Notes: generated from the sequence alone by a model not told the origin. A stretch of DNA of 64,000 nt from Bacteroides cutis (GCF_900241005.1 NZ_OEST01000001.1:496001-560000); one strand, 5' to 3'. Positions 6,843 through 14,434 are shown, counted from the stretch's first letter. Numbers and translations are program-made.

Positions 6843-8573
6843 ATGAAAAAGTGGATATTATTGAGTATGGGTATTTGCTTGTCTTTACCTATTATTGCGC
6901 AGCAGTCAGAGAAAAAAGATTATCTGGTAATGGATATGGTACATCATAATCCGGGAGATGCCATGACGCAAACCGCTTTTCGCAATCCGGAGAAGTTGGC
7001 TTCTTTCGGGATGAATGGCATGGTTATCAATGAGTTTAAGTTTCCGCAGTGTGCCGTCAGTTTTTCTAAGTTCGACAAGCGTATCTTTCCGAAAGGTTCG
7101 GAAGAGAGGGCTTGGGTAGAAATGCTGACGAAGGAAATCAGGACTCAGATTGATGAATGTCACCGGAATGGTTTGCAAGCTTTCTACTTTACGGATATCA
7201 TTGTGCTGCCTAAGAAACTGGTAGATCTTTATAAAGACGAGATATGCGACGAAGAAGGAAAGATTTCGTTCGAGAAGCCCAAGACATGGGAGATACACCG
7301 GGCGATGCTGAAGGAGTTGTTCGAGCGTTTTCCGGAAATGGATGGATTGGTCATTCGTACGGGTGAGACTTATACGCACAACATCCCGTATCATACGGGA
7401 AACGGACCGGTAGATTATAAAAAGAAGTATGACAAGAGCATCGAGATACATGCCAAGCTGATGAATTTGCTGAGGGAAGAGGTATGTGTGAAGCGGAATA
7501 AGAAGATTGTATACCGGACATGGGATTTTGGTTTCTTCCATGTCCGTCCGGACTATTATCTGGCCGTGACGGAACAGGTGGAACCGCATTCCAATCTCTA
7601 TCTTGCCATCAAGCATACGAATGGTGATTATTTCAGGACTTTCCCTTTCAATAGAACGATTACTTTGGGAAAGCATAAGCAGGTGATAGAGGTACAATGC
7701 CAGCGAGAATACGAAGGAAAAGGAGCCTATCCGAACTACATGGCCGATGCTGTGATTAACGGGTTCGAGGAGACTAAGAATGATGCTGCGCCACGTTGTC
7801 TGAACGATATAAAAGACAATCCTCTCTTCTCCGGTGTGTGGACATGGTCGAGAGGGGGCGGTTGGTTTGGCCCTTATATTTCTAATGAACTCTGGTGCGA
7901 CTTGAATACGTATGTAATGAGCCAGTGGGCGAAAAATCCCGACCGGGCAGAAAAAGAGATCTTCAATGAGTATGCATTAAAAATAGGGATTTCCGATGAG
8001 TCATTACCTTATTTCCGCAGATTGTGCCTTCTGACTCCCGATGCTATTATCCGGGGAAGAGGTTCGTTGATACACCCTGTCAGTGTTACGTGGACGCGCG
8101 ATCATTATTTGGGGGGTACGAACCAATTGAAGAAAGTGTTCGACGCGATTTTGAAAAAAGGTAACGTTGACGAAGCTTTGTACGAGATGAAGCTTTCCGT
8201 TGCTCTTTGGGAAGAAATAGTAAAGCTTTCCCGGAGGGTGGAATGTAGCGATGAAGTAGTGGAGCATTATATCAGGACTTCTTCTTTGTATGGTTATTGG
8301 CTTTATAGAATTATGGAACAAGGCTGGATTGTGATGCTGAAGGGGTATCAGGGAGACCGGACAGGAGAATATGACCGGACAGCCATAAAACTGGCTATTG
8401 AAGAATATGACAAGTGTTGGAAGGAGTATCGTAAACTGAAAGAAGAAAACTCTGATTGCGCTACGCTTTATTATGATCAATATGTAAAGTTCAATATAGA
8501 CGGTGTGAGGAACAAGATAGGCTTCATTGACGGTATGGGGGCGGCTGTGAACAAATACCGTACTCTTGAATAA
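6843..8573 (+). CDS. Secreted glycoside hydrolase-like protein, family not assigned
   Basis: A 576-residue exported protein (signal peptide ending LSLPIIAQQ) in an operon with a GH92 mannosidase. The sequence looks like a TIM-barrel glycosidase of the alpha-glucuronidase-like type: MDGLVIRTGETY near residue 165, a strand KKIVYRTWDFGFF near 222, and an aromatic-rich SGVWTWSRGGGWFGPYIS near 330 resembling sugar-binding walls. The C-terminal third (residues 400-576) is helical, as in GH67 and GH115 relatives. I cannot place it in a CAZy family from memory, and no catalytic pair is claimed. Its linkage to GH92 suggests co-processing of one glycan. A strong terminator follows directly. Confidence 0.7.
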   Translation: MKKWILLSMGICLSLPIIAQQSEKKDYLVMDMVHHNPGDAMTQTAFRNPEKLASFGMNGMVINEFKFPQCAVSFSKFDKRIFPKGSEERAWVEMLTKEIRTQIDECHRNGLQAFYFTDIIVLPKKLVDLYKDEICDEEGKISFEKPKTWEIHRAMLKELFERFPEMDGLVIRTGETYTHNIPYHTGNGPVDYKKKYDKSIEIHAKLMNLLREEVCVKRNKKIVYRTWDFGFFHVRPDYYLAVTEQVEPHSNLYLAIKHTNGDYFRTFPFNRTITLGKHKQVIEVQCQREYEGKGAYPNYMADAVINGFEETKNDAAPRCLNDIKDNPLFSGVWTWSRGGGWFGPYISNELWCDLNTYVMSQWAKNPDRAEKEIFNEYALKIGISDESLPYFRRLCLLTPDAIIRGRGSLIHPVSVTWTRDHYLGGTNQLKKVFDAILKKGNVDEALYEMKLSVALWEEIVKLSRRVECSDEVVEHYIRTSSLYGYWLYRIMEQGWIVMLKGYQGDRTGEYDRTAIKLAIEEYDKCWKEYRKLKEENSDCATLYYDQYVKFNIDGVRNKIGFIDGMGAAVNKYRTLE

Positions 8574-8578
8574 TGAAT

Positions 8579-8617
8579 AAAAAGCGGCGGAATACACAAT
8601 GTGCTCCGCCGCTTTTT
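8579..8617 (+). terminator. Rho-independent terminator after the GH92 operon
   Basis: A 13-bp perfect stem, AAAAAGCGGCGGA paired with TCCGCCGCTTTTT, with a 13-nt loop and trailing T/A-rich sequence. It works in both orientations. It sits immediately left of the mobile element. Confidence 0.9.
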
Positions 8618-8639
8618 ATTTTAGATTTTTATCGGTTTG

Positions 8640-8760
8640 ACTTAACCGATTGAGAAATAAATTTTTAGCGAATTATTTGAGAAGTGGCGGTAACGAGTTA
8701 GCAACCGTACGATTTTTAGCGATTTGCGGTGTTATGCTGCCAAATAACTCTTTCACCGAC
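8640..8760. other. Left end region of the mobile element (putative integrase-binding repeats)
   Basis: This gene-free stretch holds ATTTTTAGCGA twice (8661-8671 and 8711-8721), GTAACGAG (8690-8697, also in the right end at 13646-13653), and TAGCGAATTA (8666-8675), inverted at the right end. The hairpin ATCGGTT-TGACTT-AACCGAT lies just outside or at the edge (8631-8650). The pattern fits an attachment region with arm-type sites; the core has not been located with confidence. Confidence 0.45.
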
Positions 8761-8826
8761 AAAGATATAACATTTTTAATAATCCACAAAGCAAAGGACT
8801 ATTTATTTAGCCCTATGTCTTGTGGA

Positions 8827-9246
8827 TTATTTCAGAGATTTACGTAATAAAGAAATTCGTTTTAGTAAATGCCCAATACATAGCACTATTGTAACAATCC
8901 CTATTTTATAGTGCAATAGCCCTATGTAGGAGTTAGCCCCGTCTACTCCTAATAGGATAATTCCCGTAACCGATACAAGAAAGAATACAACTGACAGTAC
9001 TACTGTAATTTTACTTTTTTTACCAAGCCCATTTTTTATTATTCCTTTATACCATCCCCAATGTGTTGTTATATGGAATATTGATATTACAAAAAATAAA
9101 AAACTGGTCAAAACATGAAATACTGCCCAATTATGCCATAGTTCGTGATTAATGCCATGTCCAGCAATATGCAATCCTATCCCGGAAAATGCTGATAACA
9201 CGAACACAAAAACCAGACTCCAGTCTATTACAAAAATCTTTTTCAT
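8827..9246 (-). CDS. DUF4405-family four-helix membrane protein (mobile-element cargo)
   Basis: A 139-residue inner-membrane protein with four hydrophobic helices (about residues 7-27, 40-60, 77-98 and 105-125). Histidines cluster at helix ends: GLHIAGHG, WHNW, VFHVL, IFHITTHWGW, LLHYKIG and CIGHLLKR. Paired helix histidines of this kind are typical of b-type haem proteins, and DUF4405 members resemble cytochrome b561-like domains, so haem or electron-transfer function is a reasonable inference but unproven. It lies about 80 bp downstream of a Crp/Fnr-type regulator inside the mobile element and is the likely target of that regulator. Base composition is AT-rich, unlike the neighbouring relaxase gene. 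Confidence 0.75.
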   Translation of the reverse strand: MKKIFVIDWSLVFVFVLSAFSGIGLHIAGHGINHELWHNWAVFHVLTSFLFFVISIFHITTHWGWYKGIIKNGLGKKSKITVVLSVVFFLVSVTGIILLGVDGANSYIGLLHYKIGIVTIVLCIGHLLKRISLLRKSLK

Positions 9247-9326
9247 TGCTTACCGTTTTCATATTTACGGTGCAAAATTCGGTATTCAAGTGGAATCTGA
9301 ACGATAACAATTGTAAAGAAATGAAG

Positions 9327-9860
9327 TTAACGACGATTTCTGATGCGTGATAAAGAAACAGGAGTGATGCCAAGATAAGACGCTATATAATGTTGTGGAA
9401 CACGCTGTATTATATTGGGATACTCTTTCAGCAATTCTTCATATCGCTGTTGCGGTGTGTTTTTTATTCTTGACAAGAACAATTGTTGGTAAGCATGAAA
9501 ACGGTCTATGAGTTTTTTTTCATACAACTGCCTAAACGACAAATTATTGTTGATTTGATTGTAAAAGTCCTCTCTTCTTATAGCCGTGAGTTCCGTTGGT
9601 TCGATACTCTCCAAATAGAAAAGACTCGGCGTGCGTTTATATAGGCTATCGAATGAGGCGACAAAATCCCCTTCAAAAAAGAATTGAAAAGTAATATCTT
9701 TCCCTTCATTATAGAAAAACAGCCGCAGACAGCCTTTACGGATTAGATAGAGTTTTTCTGCAATTTTTCCTTCCTCCAAAAGAATTGATTTGGAAGGAAC
9801 GGACAAATATTCAGATTTTATCTGCGATTCAATATGGTTTAAGTAACTATTTTCTGTCAT
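9327..9860 (-). CDS. Crp/Fnr-family transcriptional regulator (mobile-element cargo)
   Basis: A 177-residue regulator with an N-terminal cyclic-nucleotide-binding-like beta barrel (EEGKIAEKLYLIRKGCLRL near residue 30, FQFFFEGDFVASFDSL near 58) and a C-terminal winged-helix motif VPQHYIASYLGITPVSLSRI near 155. It lacks the cysteine cluster of oxygen-sensing FNR and the phosphate-cassette residues of true CRP, so its ligand, if any, is unknown. This divergent type is common in Bacteroidetes. The -7 box TAATTTTG (9865-9872) ends 4 nt before the ATG, implying a leaderless or near-leaderless message. It precedes the DUF4405 gene on the same strand, and the two appear to form the element's cargo. 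Confidence 0.85.
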   Translation of the reverse strand: MTENSYLNHIESQIKSEYLSVPSKSILLEEGKIAEKLYLIRKGCLRLFFYNEGKDITFQFFFEGDFVASFDSLYKRTPSLFYLESIEPTELTAIRREDFYNQINNNLSFRQLYEKKLIDRFHAYQQLFLSRIKNTPQQRYEELLKEYPNIIQRVPQHYIASYLGITPVSLSRIRNRR

Positions 9861-9864
9861 AGTG

Positions 9865-9872
9865 CAAAATTA
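9865..9872 (-). promoter_or_regulatory. -7 box of the Crp/Fnr gene, overlapping the relaxase terminator tail
   Basis: TAATTTTG on the minus strand lies directly after the T-rich tail of the hairpin that ends the relaxase transcript. Termination of the mobilization genes and initiation of the cargo are packed into about 50 bp. Confidence 0.45.
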
Positions 9873-9877
9873 CAAAA

Positions 9878-9912
9878 AAGTACCGTTCATCAGTCATTTA
9901 TGAACGGTACTT
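9878..9912 (-). terminator. Terminator downstream of the MobV relaxase
   Basis: A 13-bp perfect stem, AAGTACCGTTCAT with ATGAACGGTACTT, around a 9-nt loop, followed on the minus strand by a run of six T. Confidence 0.85.
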
Positions 9913-9937
9913 TATGTTTTTCAGTACAATAAGTCGA

Positions 9938-11305
9938 TTACAGTTTCATTCCTCTGCTTTTCCTTTGCGGTTGTATAGGTTGGCGTATGTTCTGCCTTAA
10001 CTTCTCGAACTGTTCCTTGAACCATTCGGCAATGGGTTTTCGGTCGATGGCAAGAACCAGTCTTGTCCCGTCCGTGGGGTCTTTCAGCACTTGGAAACCT
10101 GCCCTTTCGGTCGTGAATTTCCGTCCGTGTTCCTCCGAGTAGAGTTCCCCTGCATACTCCAACGGCTTGCCGCTGACGAGCGTTGCGGTCTGCCTTTCAT
10201 CGAACCCCACAAGGCGGCAGAGGTTTTCGATACGGAGCATTTCACGGAAATAGGGAAACCATGCCGCCGCCCTTGCGATTACCGTTTTCAGAAACGATAT
10301 TTCCTGCTTGTGCCTTGTGTCCTTGTCTGCTATCTCCCTGCCGTGCTTTTGCTGCATTTCCCGTATCTCCCGGCTGTGGTCTGCCTGCATGGTCTGTATC
10401 CTATCTTGCAGGGCTTCGATGGTTTCCTCGTGGTCGGCTACCTCCCTATGCAGGGCGGTGTTCTCCCTTTCCAGCGTCTTGACCTTGTTACTGCCGAAAA
10501 GAGAACCGACGCTCTCGGCGATGTTGGCGGCTGCGGTGGTTGCCGCCCCTTTCAGCTTCTCGGTCTGTATCTCTTTTTTCGCCCGTCTTAGTTCCTCCCG
10601 TGCCGTTTCTTTCTGCTGTTGCAAGTCCACCACTTCCGCTTTGAGATTGTCGGCGAGTTTCTGTATATCCCGATAATACTGCTGCGTGGACTTGTGGCGA
10701 GCCTTCGAGCCGTCTATGCCCCTTCGCAGCCCGTATTTCGCCATCGCTTCGGCATAGGTATCTTGGTAGGACTTCAATTTCAGCCGTGTCATAATATCGT
10801 CTGCGCACAGCCTCACGGTGTCGGTCGGCTTCTTGCGGTATCGCTTCTTCGTCTGCTCCTCCCTTTTCCTGCGCTTTCGCTCTCCCTTGACGATGGGGAC
10901 GAGCGTGACGTGTATGTGCGGCGTTTCCTCGTCCCTGTGCAGGTGAGCCGCCACGATGTTCTCCTTTCCGAACGTGTCGGCGAAGTATTTCAGATTGTCG
11001 GCGCACCACTCGTCCAAACGCCCCTCTTCCTCTATCCGCTTCATGTCCTCGTGCGTTCCCGACACGTTGATGCGGATAGCCCGTACTTGGTTGCTTCCGA
11101 TTTTGCGTGTCAGCCCCGCTTCTTCCAGTCTTCTCTGAACAGCCGTCGAACGGTCTTTCACTCCGTCGGGGTAGCCGATGAGCCTGCGGTTCAGGTGCGT
11201 GCGTGTGGGGTCGGCGTTCTTCGGTATGATGAACCGCTCGATATGTGCGGTCGTTCCGCTGTCGCTGCCGTGCGCCTTTTCCATGTGTAAAACTACGAAA
11301 CCCAT
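9938..11305 (-). CDS. MobV-family relaxase (plasmid recombination/mobilization protein)
   Basis: A 455-residue DNA relaxase that would nick at oriT and pilot single-stranded element DNA into a recipient using a helper conjugation system. Seen: the canonical MobV N-terminus MGFVVLHMEKAHG, followed by TAHIERF and NRRLIGYPDGV, then the metal-binding HxH motif in AAHLHRDEETPHIHVTLVP near residue 125. A long charged coiled coil spans about residues 215-345 and the C-terminal domain ends in a basic tail (QPQRKSRGMKL). Composition is visibly GC-richer than the flanking chromosome, consistent with transfer. The candidate oriT lies directly upstream and a terminator directly downstream. Confidence 0.93.
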   Translation of the reverse strand: MGFVVLHMEKAHGSDSGTTAHIERFIIPKNADPTRTHLNRRLIGYPDGVKDRSTAVQRRLEEAGLTRKIGSNQVRAIRINVSGTHEDMKRIEEEGRLDEWCADNLKYFADTFGKENIVAAHLHRDEETPHIHVTLVPIVKGERKRRKREEQTKKRYRKKPTDTVRLCADDIMTRLKLKSYQDTYAEAMAKYGLRRGIDGSKARHKSTQQYYRDIQKLADNLKAEVVDLQQQKETAREELRRAKKEIQTEKLKGAATTAAANIAESVGSLFGSNKVKTLERENTALHREVADHEETIEALQDRIQTMQADHSREIREMQQKHGREIADKDTRHKQEISFLKTVIARAAAWFPYFREMLRIENLCRLVGFDERQTATLVSGKPLEYAGELYSEEHGRKFTTERAGFQVLKDPTDGTRLVLAIDRKPIAEWFKEQFEKLRQNIRQPIQPQRKSRGMKL

Positions 11306-11344
11306 ATATTCTTCCTTTCTTTTTTGGCTTGTGAAACAATGATT

Positions 11345-11490
11345 TTTTGTATCTTCGGGGGCGGCAAATGCCGTCCCCGATGGGGTGTGCAGAGGGGCTT
11401 GCCCCTTGCCTTATTGGGGAATTTTCAGCGATACGTAGTATTGCGGCTCGGAAAATTCCCTAATAAGCTACGGTATTTTCTCCGTAAATA
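11345..11490. other. Putative oriT region upstream of the relaxase
   Basis: The 543-bp gap between the relaxase start and the HTH gene holds strong inverted repeats. The best is TTATTGGGGAATTTTC (11411-11426) against GAAAATTCCCTAATAA (11451-11466), 15 of 16 complementary around a 24-nt loop. It is flanked by a GC-rich hairpin at about 11356-11380 and by GGTATTT/AAATACC (11472-11492). MobV origins usually lie just upstream of mob and consist of such an inverted repeat with an adjacent nick site. The nick itself cannot be assigned from sequence alone. Confidence 0.6.
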
Positions 11491-11656
11491 CCCTGCGGCG
11501 TGCCGTCCGTCTGTCCGTCTGCCTTTCGGCTATGGCTATCCCTGCCGCCTGCTTGCCCGTAACTCCACCTTATTTTTTCCCTTTCGGTCGGTGGGTGGCG
11601 GGGCGGTCGTTTCCGTTTTCAAAGGCTCTTTTGCACGGGGCGGTCGGATACAAGGT

Positions 11657-11707
11657 TTTCCCGATAAATACGCTCGCAGCGAAGCGAGAGGAAGATTTAT
11701 CGGGAAA
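11657..11707. repeat. Nested inverted repeat in the element's intergenic region
   Basis: TTTCCCGATAAAT (11657-11669) is perfectly complementary to ATTTATCGGGAAA (11695-11707), and the 25-nt interior contains CTCGC/GCGAG. The result is a two-tier cruciform or RNA stem-loop. The rest of 11500-11848 shows no convincing gene. It could be part of the transfer origin, a replication origin, or a terminator of the HTH gene. Confidence 0.6.
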
Positions 11708-11848
11708 CGGCGCAGCCGCCTGACCTTTTAGCCGACATAAAGCCCCGTGCTTGCTTTGCCTTTGTAAACGGAAATGATTGCTCCGCTTTGCTGTGCTCGA
11801 AAAATCGAATCTGCGTATCTACATATAGTCGGTTATTAATGGACTGAC

Positions 11849-12277
11849 TTACAGATTCAATGATTCCAATACGACAGTGCGACACGGCTTCATGACGATA
11901 TGACTGCTTGACTGCCGACATTCAGCGAAAGAAAAATCAAGCTGTTCTCTTTTCGCCCGTGCATAATCCTTTCCAACAACACTTTGCGGACTTTCGCCGC
12001 CCCGAACGGACTCGATACGGAAAGCGAGGGCGGCTATCGTTTCGAGGTTGTAAACCTCCGCGCTGTATCTGTCCGATATGCGGATAATGCGCTTTATGTC
12101 ATATACGCTCAAAACTCCGCTTTTGCAGAGAGCCTTTATCCCTGCCCGAACCGTCGGGGCGATAACCCCGAACAGTTCGCAGATTTCCCACTCGGTCATG
12201 GCGGTTGCGCCTATATCGCTCGGCAGGGAGATATTGCCCTGCCCGTCCATCGTGATAATGTACCTTTCTTCTTTCAT
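11849..12277 (-). CDS. HTH protein associated with the integrase (RhuM-like N-terminal type)
   Basis: A 142-residue DNA-binding-like protein that starts 18 bp downstream of the integrase stop on the same strand, so probably in its operon. Seen: MTEWEICELFGVIAPTVRAGIKALCKSG near residue 27 is a helix-turn-helix that proposes a recognition helix at PTVRAGIKAL, and VYNLETIAALAFRIES near 75 matches the segment found in RhuM-type proteins. Proteins of this kind sit next to Bacteroides integrases and may act in excision or its control; that role is inferred from position. The ATG at 12277 is chosen because the longer reading frame upstream runs antisense-like through the integrase region without family character. 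Confidence 0.7.
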   Translation of the reverse strand: MKEERYIITMDGQGNISLPSDIGATAMTEWEICELFGVIAPTVRAGIKALCKSGVLSVYDIKRIIRISDRYSAEVYNLETIAALAFRIESVRGGESPQSVVGKDYARAKREQLDFSFAECRQSSSHIVMKPCRTVVLESLNL

Positions 12278-12294
12278 CGGTATTCTGTTCTTAA

Positions 12295-13527
12295 TTAAAT
12301 GACTCGGCAGATATTCTTCTCCATATCCTCCAACTTGTGCGACAAGGTTTCCATGTCTTGGCTTATCTTCTGGGCGGTGATTTTGGCGTAAATTTGGGTG
12401 GTCTTTATGTTCGTGTGTCCCAAAAGGCGGCTTACCGTTTCGATGGGTACACCGTGCGACAGAAGCACGGTCGTGGCGTTCGTGTGTCTTGCGACATGGT
12501 AGGTCAAACGCACCTTGAAACCGCATTGTCTGCCTATCTCTTTGAGTATCTTGTTGCAGCTTCCGTTGCTCGGAACGGGGAAAACATGACCGTCCCGAGC
12601 CAGTCCCTTGTACTTCTCGATGATACGCTTGGGAACGTCCAAAAGGCGGATGTTCGATTCGGTGTTGGTTTTCTTTCTTCGGGTGATTATCCACAGGTTG
12701 CCGTCGAAGAATGTTTGCAGGTGGTCGGCGGTGAGGTCCTTCACGTCCGAATACGCCAAACCCGTGAACACCGAAAAGACGAACAAGTCCCGTACAAGCT
12801 CGTGGGTGGCGTTCTTCATGGGTGCGTCCATGAGCGTCTGTATCTCCGTTTGGGTGAGGTAGCCCCTGTCCACGCTTTCGGGAGAGTTGATATATCCGGC
12901 AAAGGGGTTGAACGGCAAACGCCCGTCGTTTCTCGCTATCGAAACGATGTGTTTCAACACAATCATGTAGCCCCACACGGTATTGGTGCGGCATTTCTTC
13001 TCCGTGCGCAAAAAATACTCGAAGTCGTTGATGAACGTGAGGTTGAGTTCCTTTAACGGAATATCCTCACGCTTGTAGGTATGGGGCAAAAACTCCCGAA
13101 TATGGTTGCAGACCGTCCGATAACGGGTAAATGTACCCTGCGCCCTGCTGTGCCCGACTTTCTTCTCAAACTCGGCGTTGTGCTGCTCGAACAGCTTCAG
13201 CAATGTTTCCTGCTTGACGCCGATACCGAGATAGGCGTCTTTGAGCTTGGCGGCGGTAACATAACCATCCGTCTGCATCAGTTCTTGGTAGCGGCGGTTT
13301 ACCTCCACACGGATTTTATCTACCGCAAGGTTGATTCTCTGTGCTTCGACGCTCTTGCCCGAAGCACGGCTGTTCTTCACGTCCCACAAGCGTGGGGGAA
13401 CGTCCATCTTGCAACTGAACTGTTTAATCTCGCCGTCCACCGTGATACGGCACATCAGAGGCAGGTTACCGTTCGGCTTCTCGCTGCCTTTCTTCACGTA
13501 AAATAATACCTTGAATGTACTACGCAT
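12295..13527 (-). CDS. Tyrosine site-specific recombinase (element integrase)
   Basis: A 410-residue integrase. Domain order: an N-terminal arm-binding domain (about 1-95, FKVLFYVKKGSEKPNG), a SAM-like core-binding domain (about 105-205) and a catalytic domain from about 215. Catalytic features seen: the RRKKT lysine region, HVARHTNATT (H-x-x-R), LLGHTNIKTTQIYAK with the late histidine and the nucleophilic tyrosine. The first arginine of the usual R-K-H-R-H-Y set is replaced: the motif reads FTGLAYSDV, with Ala where TGLR is expected. Loss of Arg I is known for IntDOT of CTnDOT, so this belongs to that Bacteroides class. It reads away from the right end of the element, as is common. Confidence 0.93.
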   Translation of the reverse strand: MRSTFKVLFYVKKGSEKPNGNLPLMCRITVDGEIKQFSCKMDVPPRLWDVKNSRASGKSVEAQRINLAVDKIRVEVNRRYQELMQTDGYVTAAKLKDAYLGIGVKQETLLKLFEQHNAEFEKKVGHSRAQGTFTRYRTVCNHIREFLPHTYKREDIPLKELNLTFINDFEYFLRTEKKCRTNTVWGYMIVLKHIVSIARNDGRLPFNPFAGYINSPESVDRGYLTQTEIQTLMDAPMKNATHELVRDLFVFSVFTGLAYSDVKDLTADHLQTFFDGNLWIITRRKKTNTESNIRLLDVPKRIIEKYKGLARDGHVFPVPSNGSCNKILKEIGRQCGFKVRLTYHVARHTNATTVLLSHGVPIETVSRLLGHTNIKTTQIYAKITAQKISQDMETLSHKLEDMEKNICRVI

Positions 13528-13619
13528 AACTCACTCCTTTTTTTGGTTACAAAATTAGTTATTAGTGAGTTACCGACAGCTATGTAAATCTACGCAAAAC
13601 GCAGAAACAGAACCTTTTA

Positions 13620-13800
13620 GCAAGAAATCTGCACCCATTACGGGAGTAACGAGGTGGTAACTGAACTTCTGCACCGTTTGGCTTCGAGGTGGTATTTCGT
13701 TGGCTCTGCCCCATAGAAAAACAAAGCGTAACGAACGCTCTATCAGCTAATTCGCTACGCTTTGCCCAAATTTACTTTTTCGCTATGTGTTTATTTTATA
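13620..13800. other. Right end region of the mobile element with direct repeats
   Basis: Upstream of the integrase, TCTGCACC occurs at 13628-13635 and 13668-13675 and CGAGGTGGTA at 13650-13659 and 13685-13694, forming two copies of a composite unit 35-40 bp apart. CAAAGCGTA (13722-13730) is inverted at 13756-13764. GTAACGAG and the inverted TAGCGAATTA are shared with the left end. These are what arm-type integrase or excisionase sites look like. No gene is visible from 13528 to 13851. Confidence 0.5.
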
Positions 13801-13851
13801 AAGGTTTTGGTTAGTGTTAGTAGTAAAGTTTTTTAAGAGAGAAAGAATGAA

Positions 13852-14235
13852 TTACATGTTCGGGTTGTCCATTGTTACCGTCATTTCGGGAACCAGGATG
13901 TATTCACCTTTCTTTTTGTTCCATTTATAGTAAGTAGTGGTAAGTGTCTTACCTTGATAGGCATAACGGATACACAAATCTTTGTTCCATGTATTCTCTG
14001 TACTGTTCCATTTCATAGTTTCATTTTCTGTCATGCGGTTTTGGTCGTCGTACTTATAGTTGTACTTCATGTAATTTGATAATGTACCACCATCCATCTT
14101 GTATACGGTTTGGCCAACCATTACGCCATTTACCTCTTCCGAATTGTAAATGAGGTTACTTTTATTGTCAGCTGACGCATTCATGCCACAAGCGAAAAGA
14201 CAAGCAAATAAAATCAAATTTTTTAAAGTCTTCAT
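13852..14235 (-). CDS. Secreted DUF3836-family protein
   Basis: A 127-residue exported protein with a clear signal peptide (MKTLKNLILFACLFACG, cleavage near NASA-DN). The mature part is polar, rich in Tyr, Asn and Lys, with repeated YKYDDQNR, WNSTENTWN and YYKWNKKKGEY segments that look like short beta-hairpin repeats. It matches DUF3836, a Bacteroides family of small secreted proteins of unknown function. A -7 box TACCTTTG lies about 60 nt upstream on the minus strand. It is the first chromosomal gene to the right of the mobile element, and its 3' end lies about 50 bp from the proposed right junction; it appears intact. Confidence 0.8.
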   Translation of the reverse strand: MKTLKNLILFACLFACGMNASADNKSNLIYNSEEVNGVMVGQTVYKMDGGTLSNYMKYNYKYDDQNRMTENETMKWNSTENTWNKDLCIRYAYQGKTLTTTYYKWNKKKGEYILVPEMTVTMDNPNM

Positions 14236-14294
14236 GGATTTATGTTTTAGAGTTTAACTTACTATATTCTATCAATGTGTCATTGATTTCGCTG

Positions 14295-14302
14295 CAAAGG
14301 TA
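14295..14302 (-). promoter_or_regulatory. -7 box upstream of the DUF3836 gene
   Basis: TACCTTTG on the minus strand within the sequence around 14294-14302, giving a leader of about 55 nt. It matches TAnnTTTG; no -33 element was found. Confidence 0.45.
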
Positions 14303-14405
14303 CGTATTATATTGACATAATCTTAATTTTTGGTTTAAATATTATCAAAATGTCAATTTGATGAAGAAGAATATGCTTCCTTTTTGCTAAGATAGATGAA
14401 CAAAA

Positions 14406-14434
14406 AATATCCGGCAGAACGCTTGCCGGATATT
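14406..14434 (-). terminator. Terminator downstream of polA
   Basis: AATATCCGGCA pairs perfectly with TGCCGGATATT around a 7-nt loop. On the minus strand the stem is followed by TTTTTG, the T tract expected for rho-independent termination of polA. Confidence 0.85.

Larger units (their letters stand above)
8615..13798. mobile_element. Integrated mobilizable element (tyrosine integrase, MobV relaxase), approximate ends
   Basis: A compact module between a chromosomal terminator and a DUF3836 gene: integrase, HTH protein, oriT-like region, MobV relaxase, Crp/Fnr regulator and DUF4405 protein, all on the minus strand. It has its own integrase and relaxase but no type IV secretion genes, so it would need a helper conjugative element. 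The relaxase and integrase parts are visibly GC-richer than the chromosome while the two cargo genes are AT-rich, so the element is a mosaic. Ends are tentative: a 9-bp direct repeat TTTATTTTA occurs at 8615-8623 and 13790-13798, and a 10-bp inverted repeat TAGCGAATTA at 8666-8675 and 13748-13757. Gene scale resembles small Bacteroides mobilizable transposons such as Tn5520. Confidence 0.75.

Noticed and set aside
8650..8847. 65-codon plus-strand ORF at the left end of the element
   Set aside because: It overlaps the repeats of the end region and the DUF4405 gene end, with no recognisable content.
10488..11339. 283- and 223-codon ORFs in other frames of the relaxase gene
   Set aside because: GC-rich sequence keeps several frames open. 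The MobV protein explains the region, and the alternative frames are low-complexity (Arg/Gly-rich).
11697..11921. 74-codon minus-strand ORF overlapping the HTH gene end
   Set aside because: It overlaps the HTH gene and the nested palindrome and shows no protein-like features.
12278..12994. Long upstream extension of the HTH gene
   Set aside because: The extension lies in another frame of the integrase and is rich in His, Arg and Pro; the HTH protein begins at 12277.
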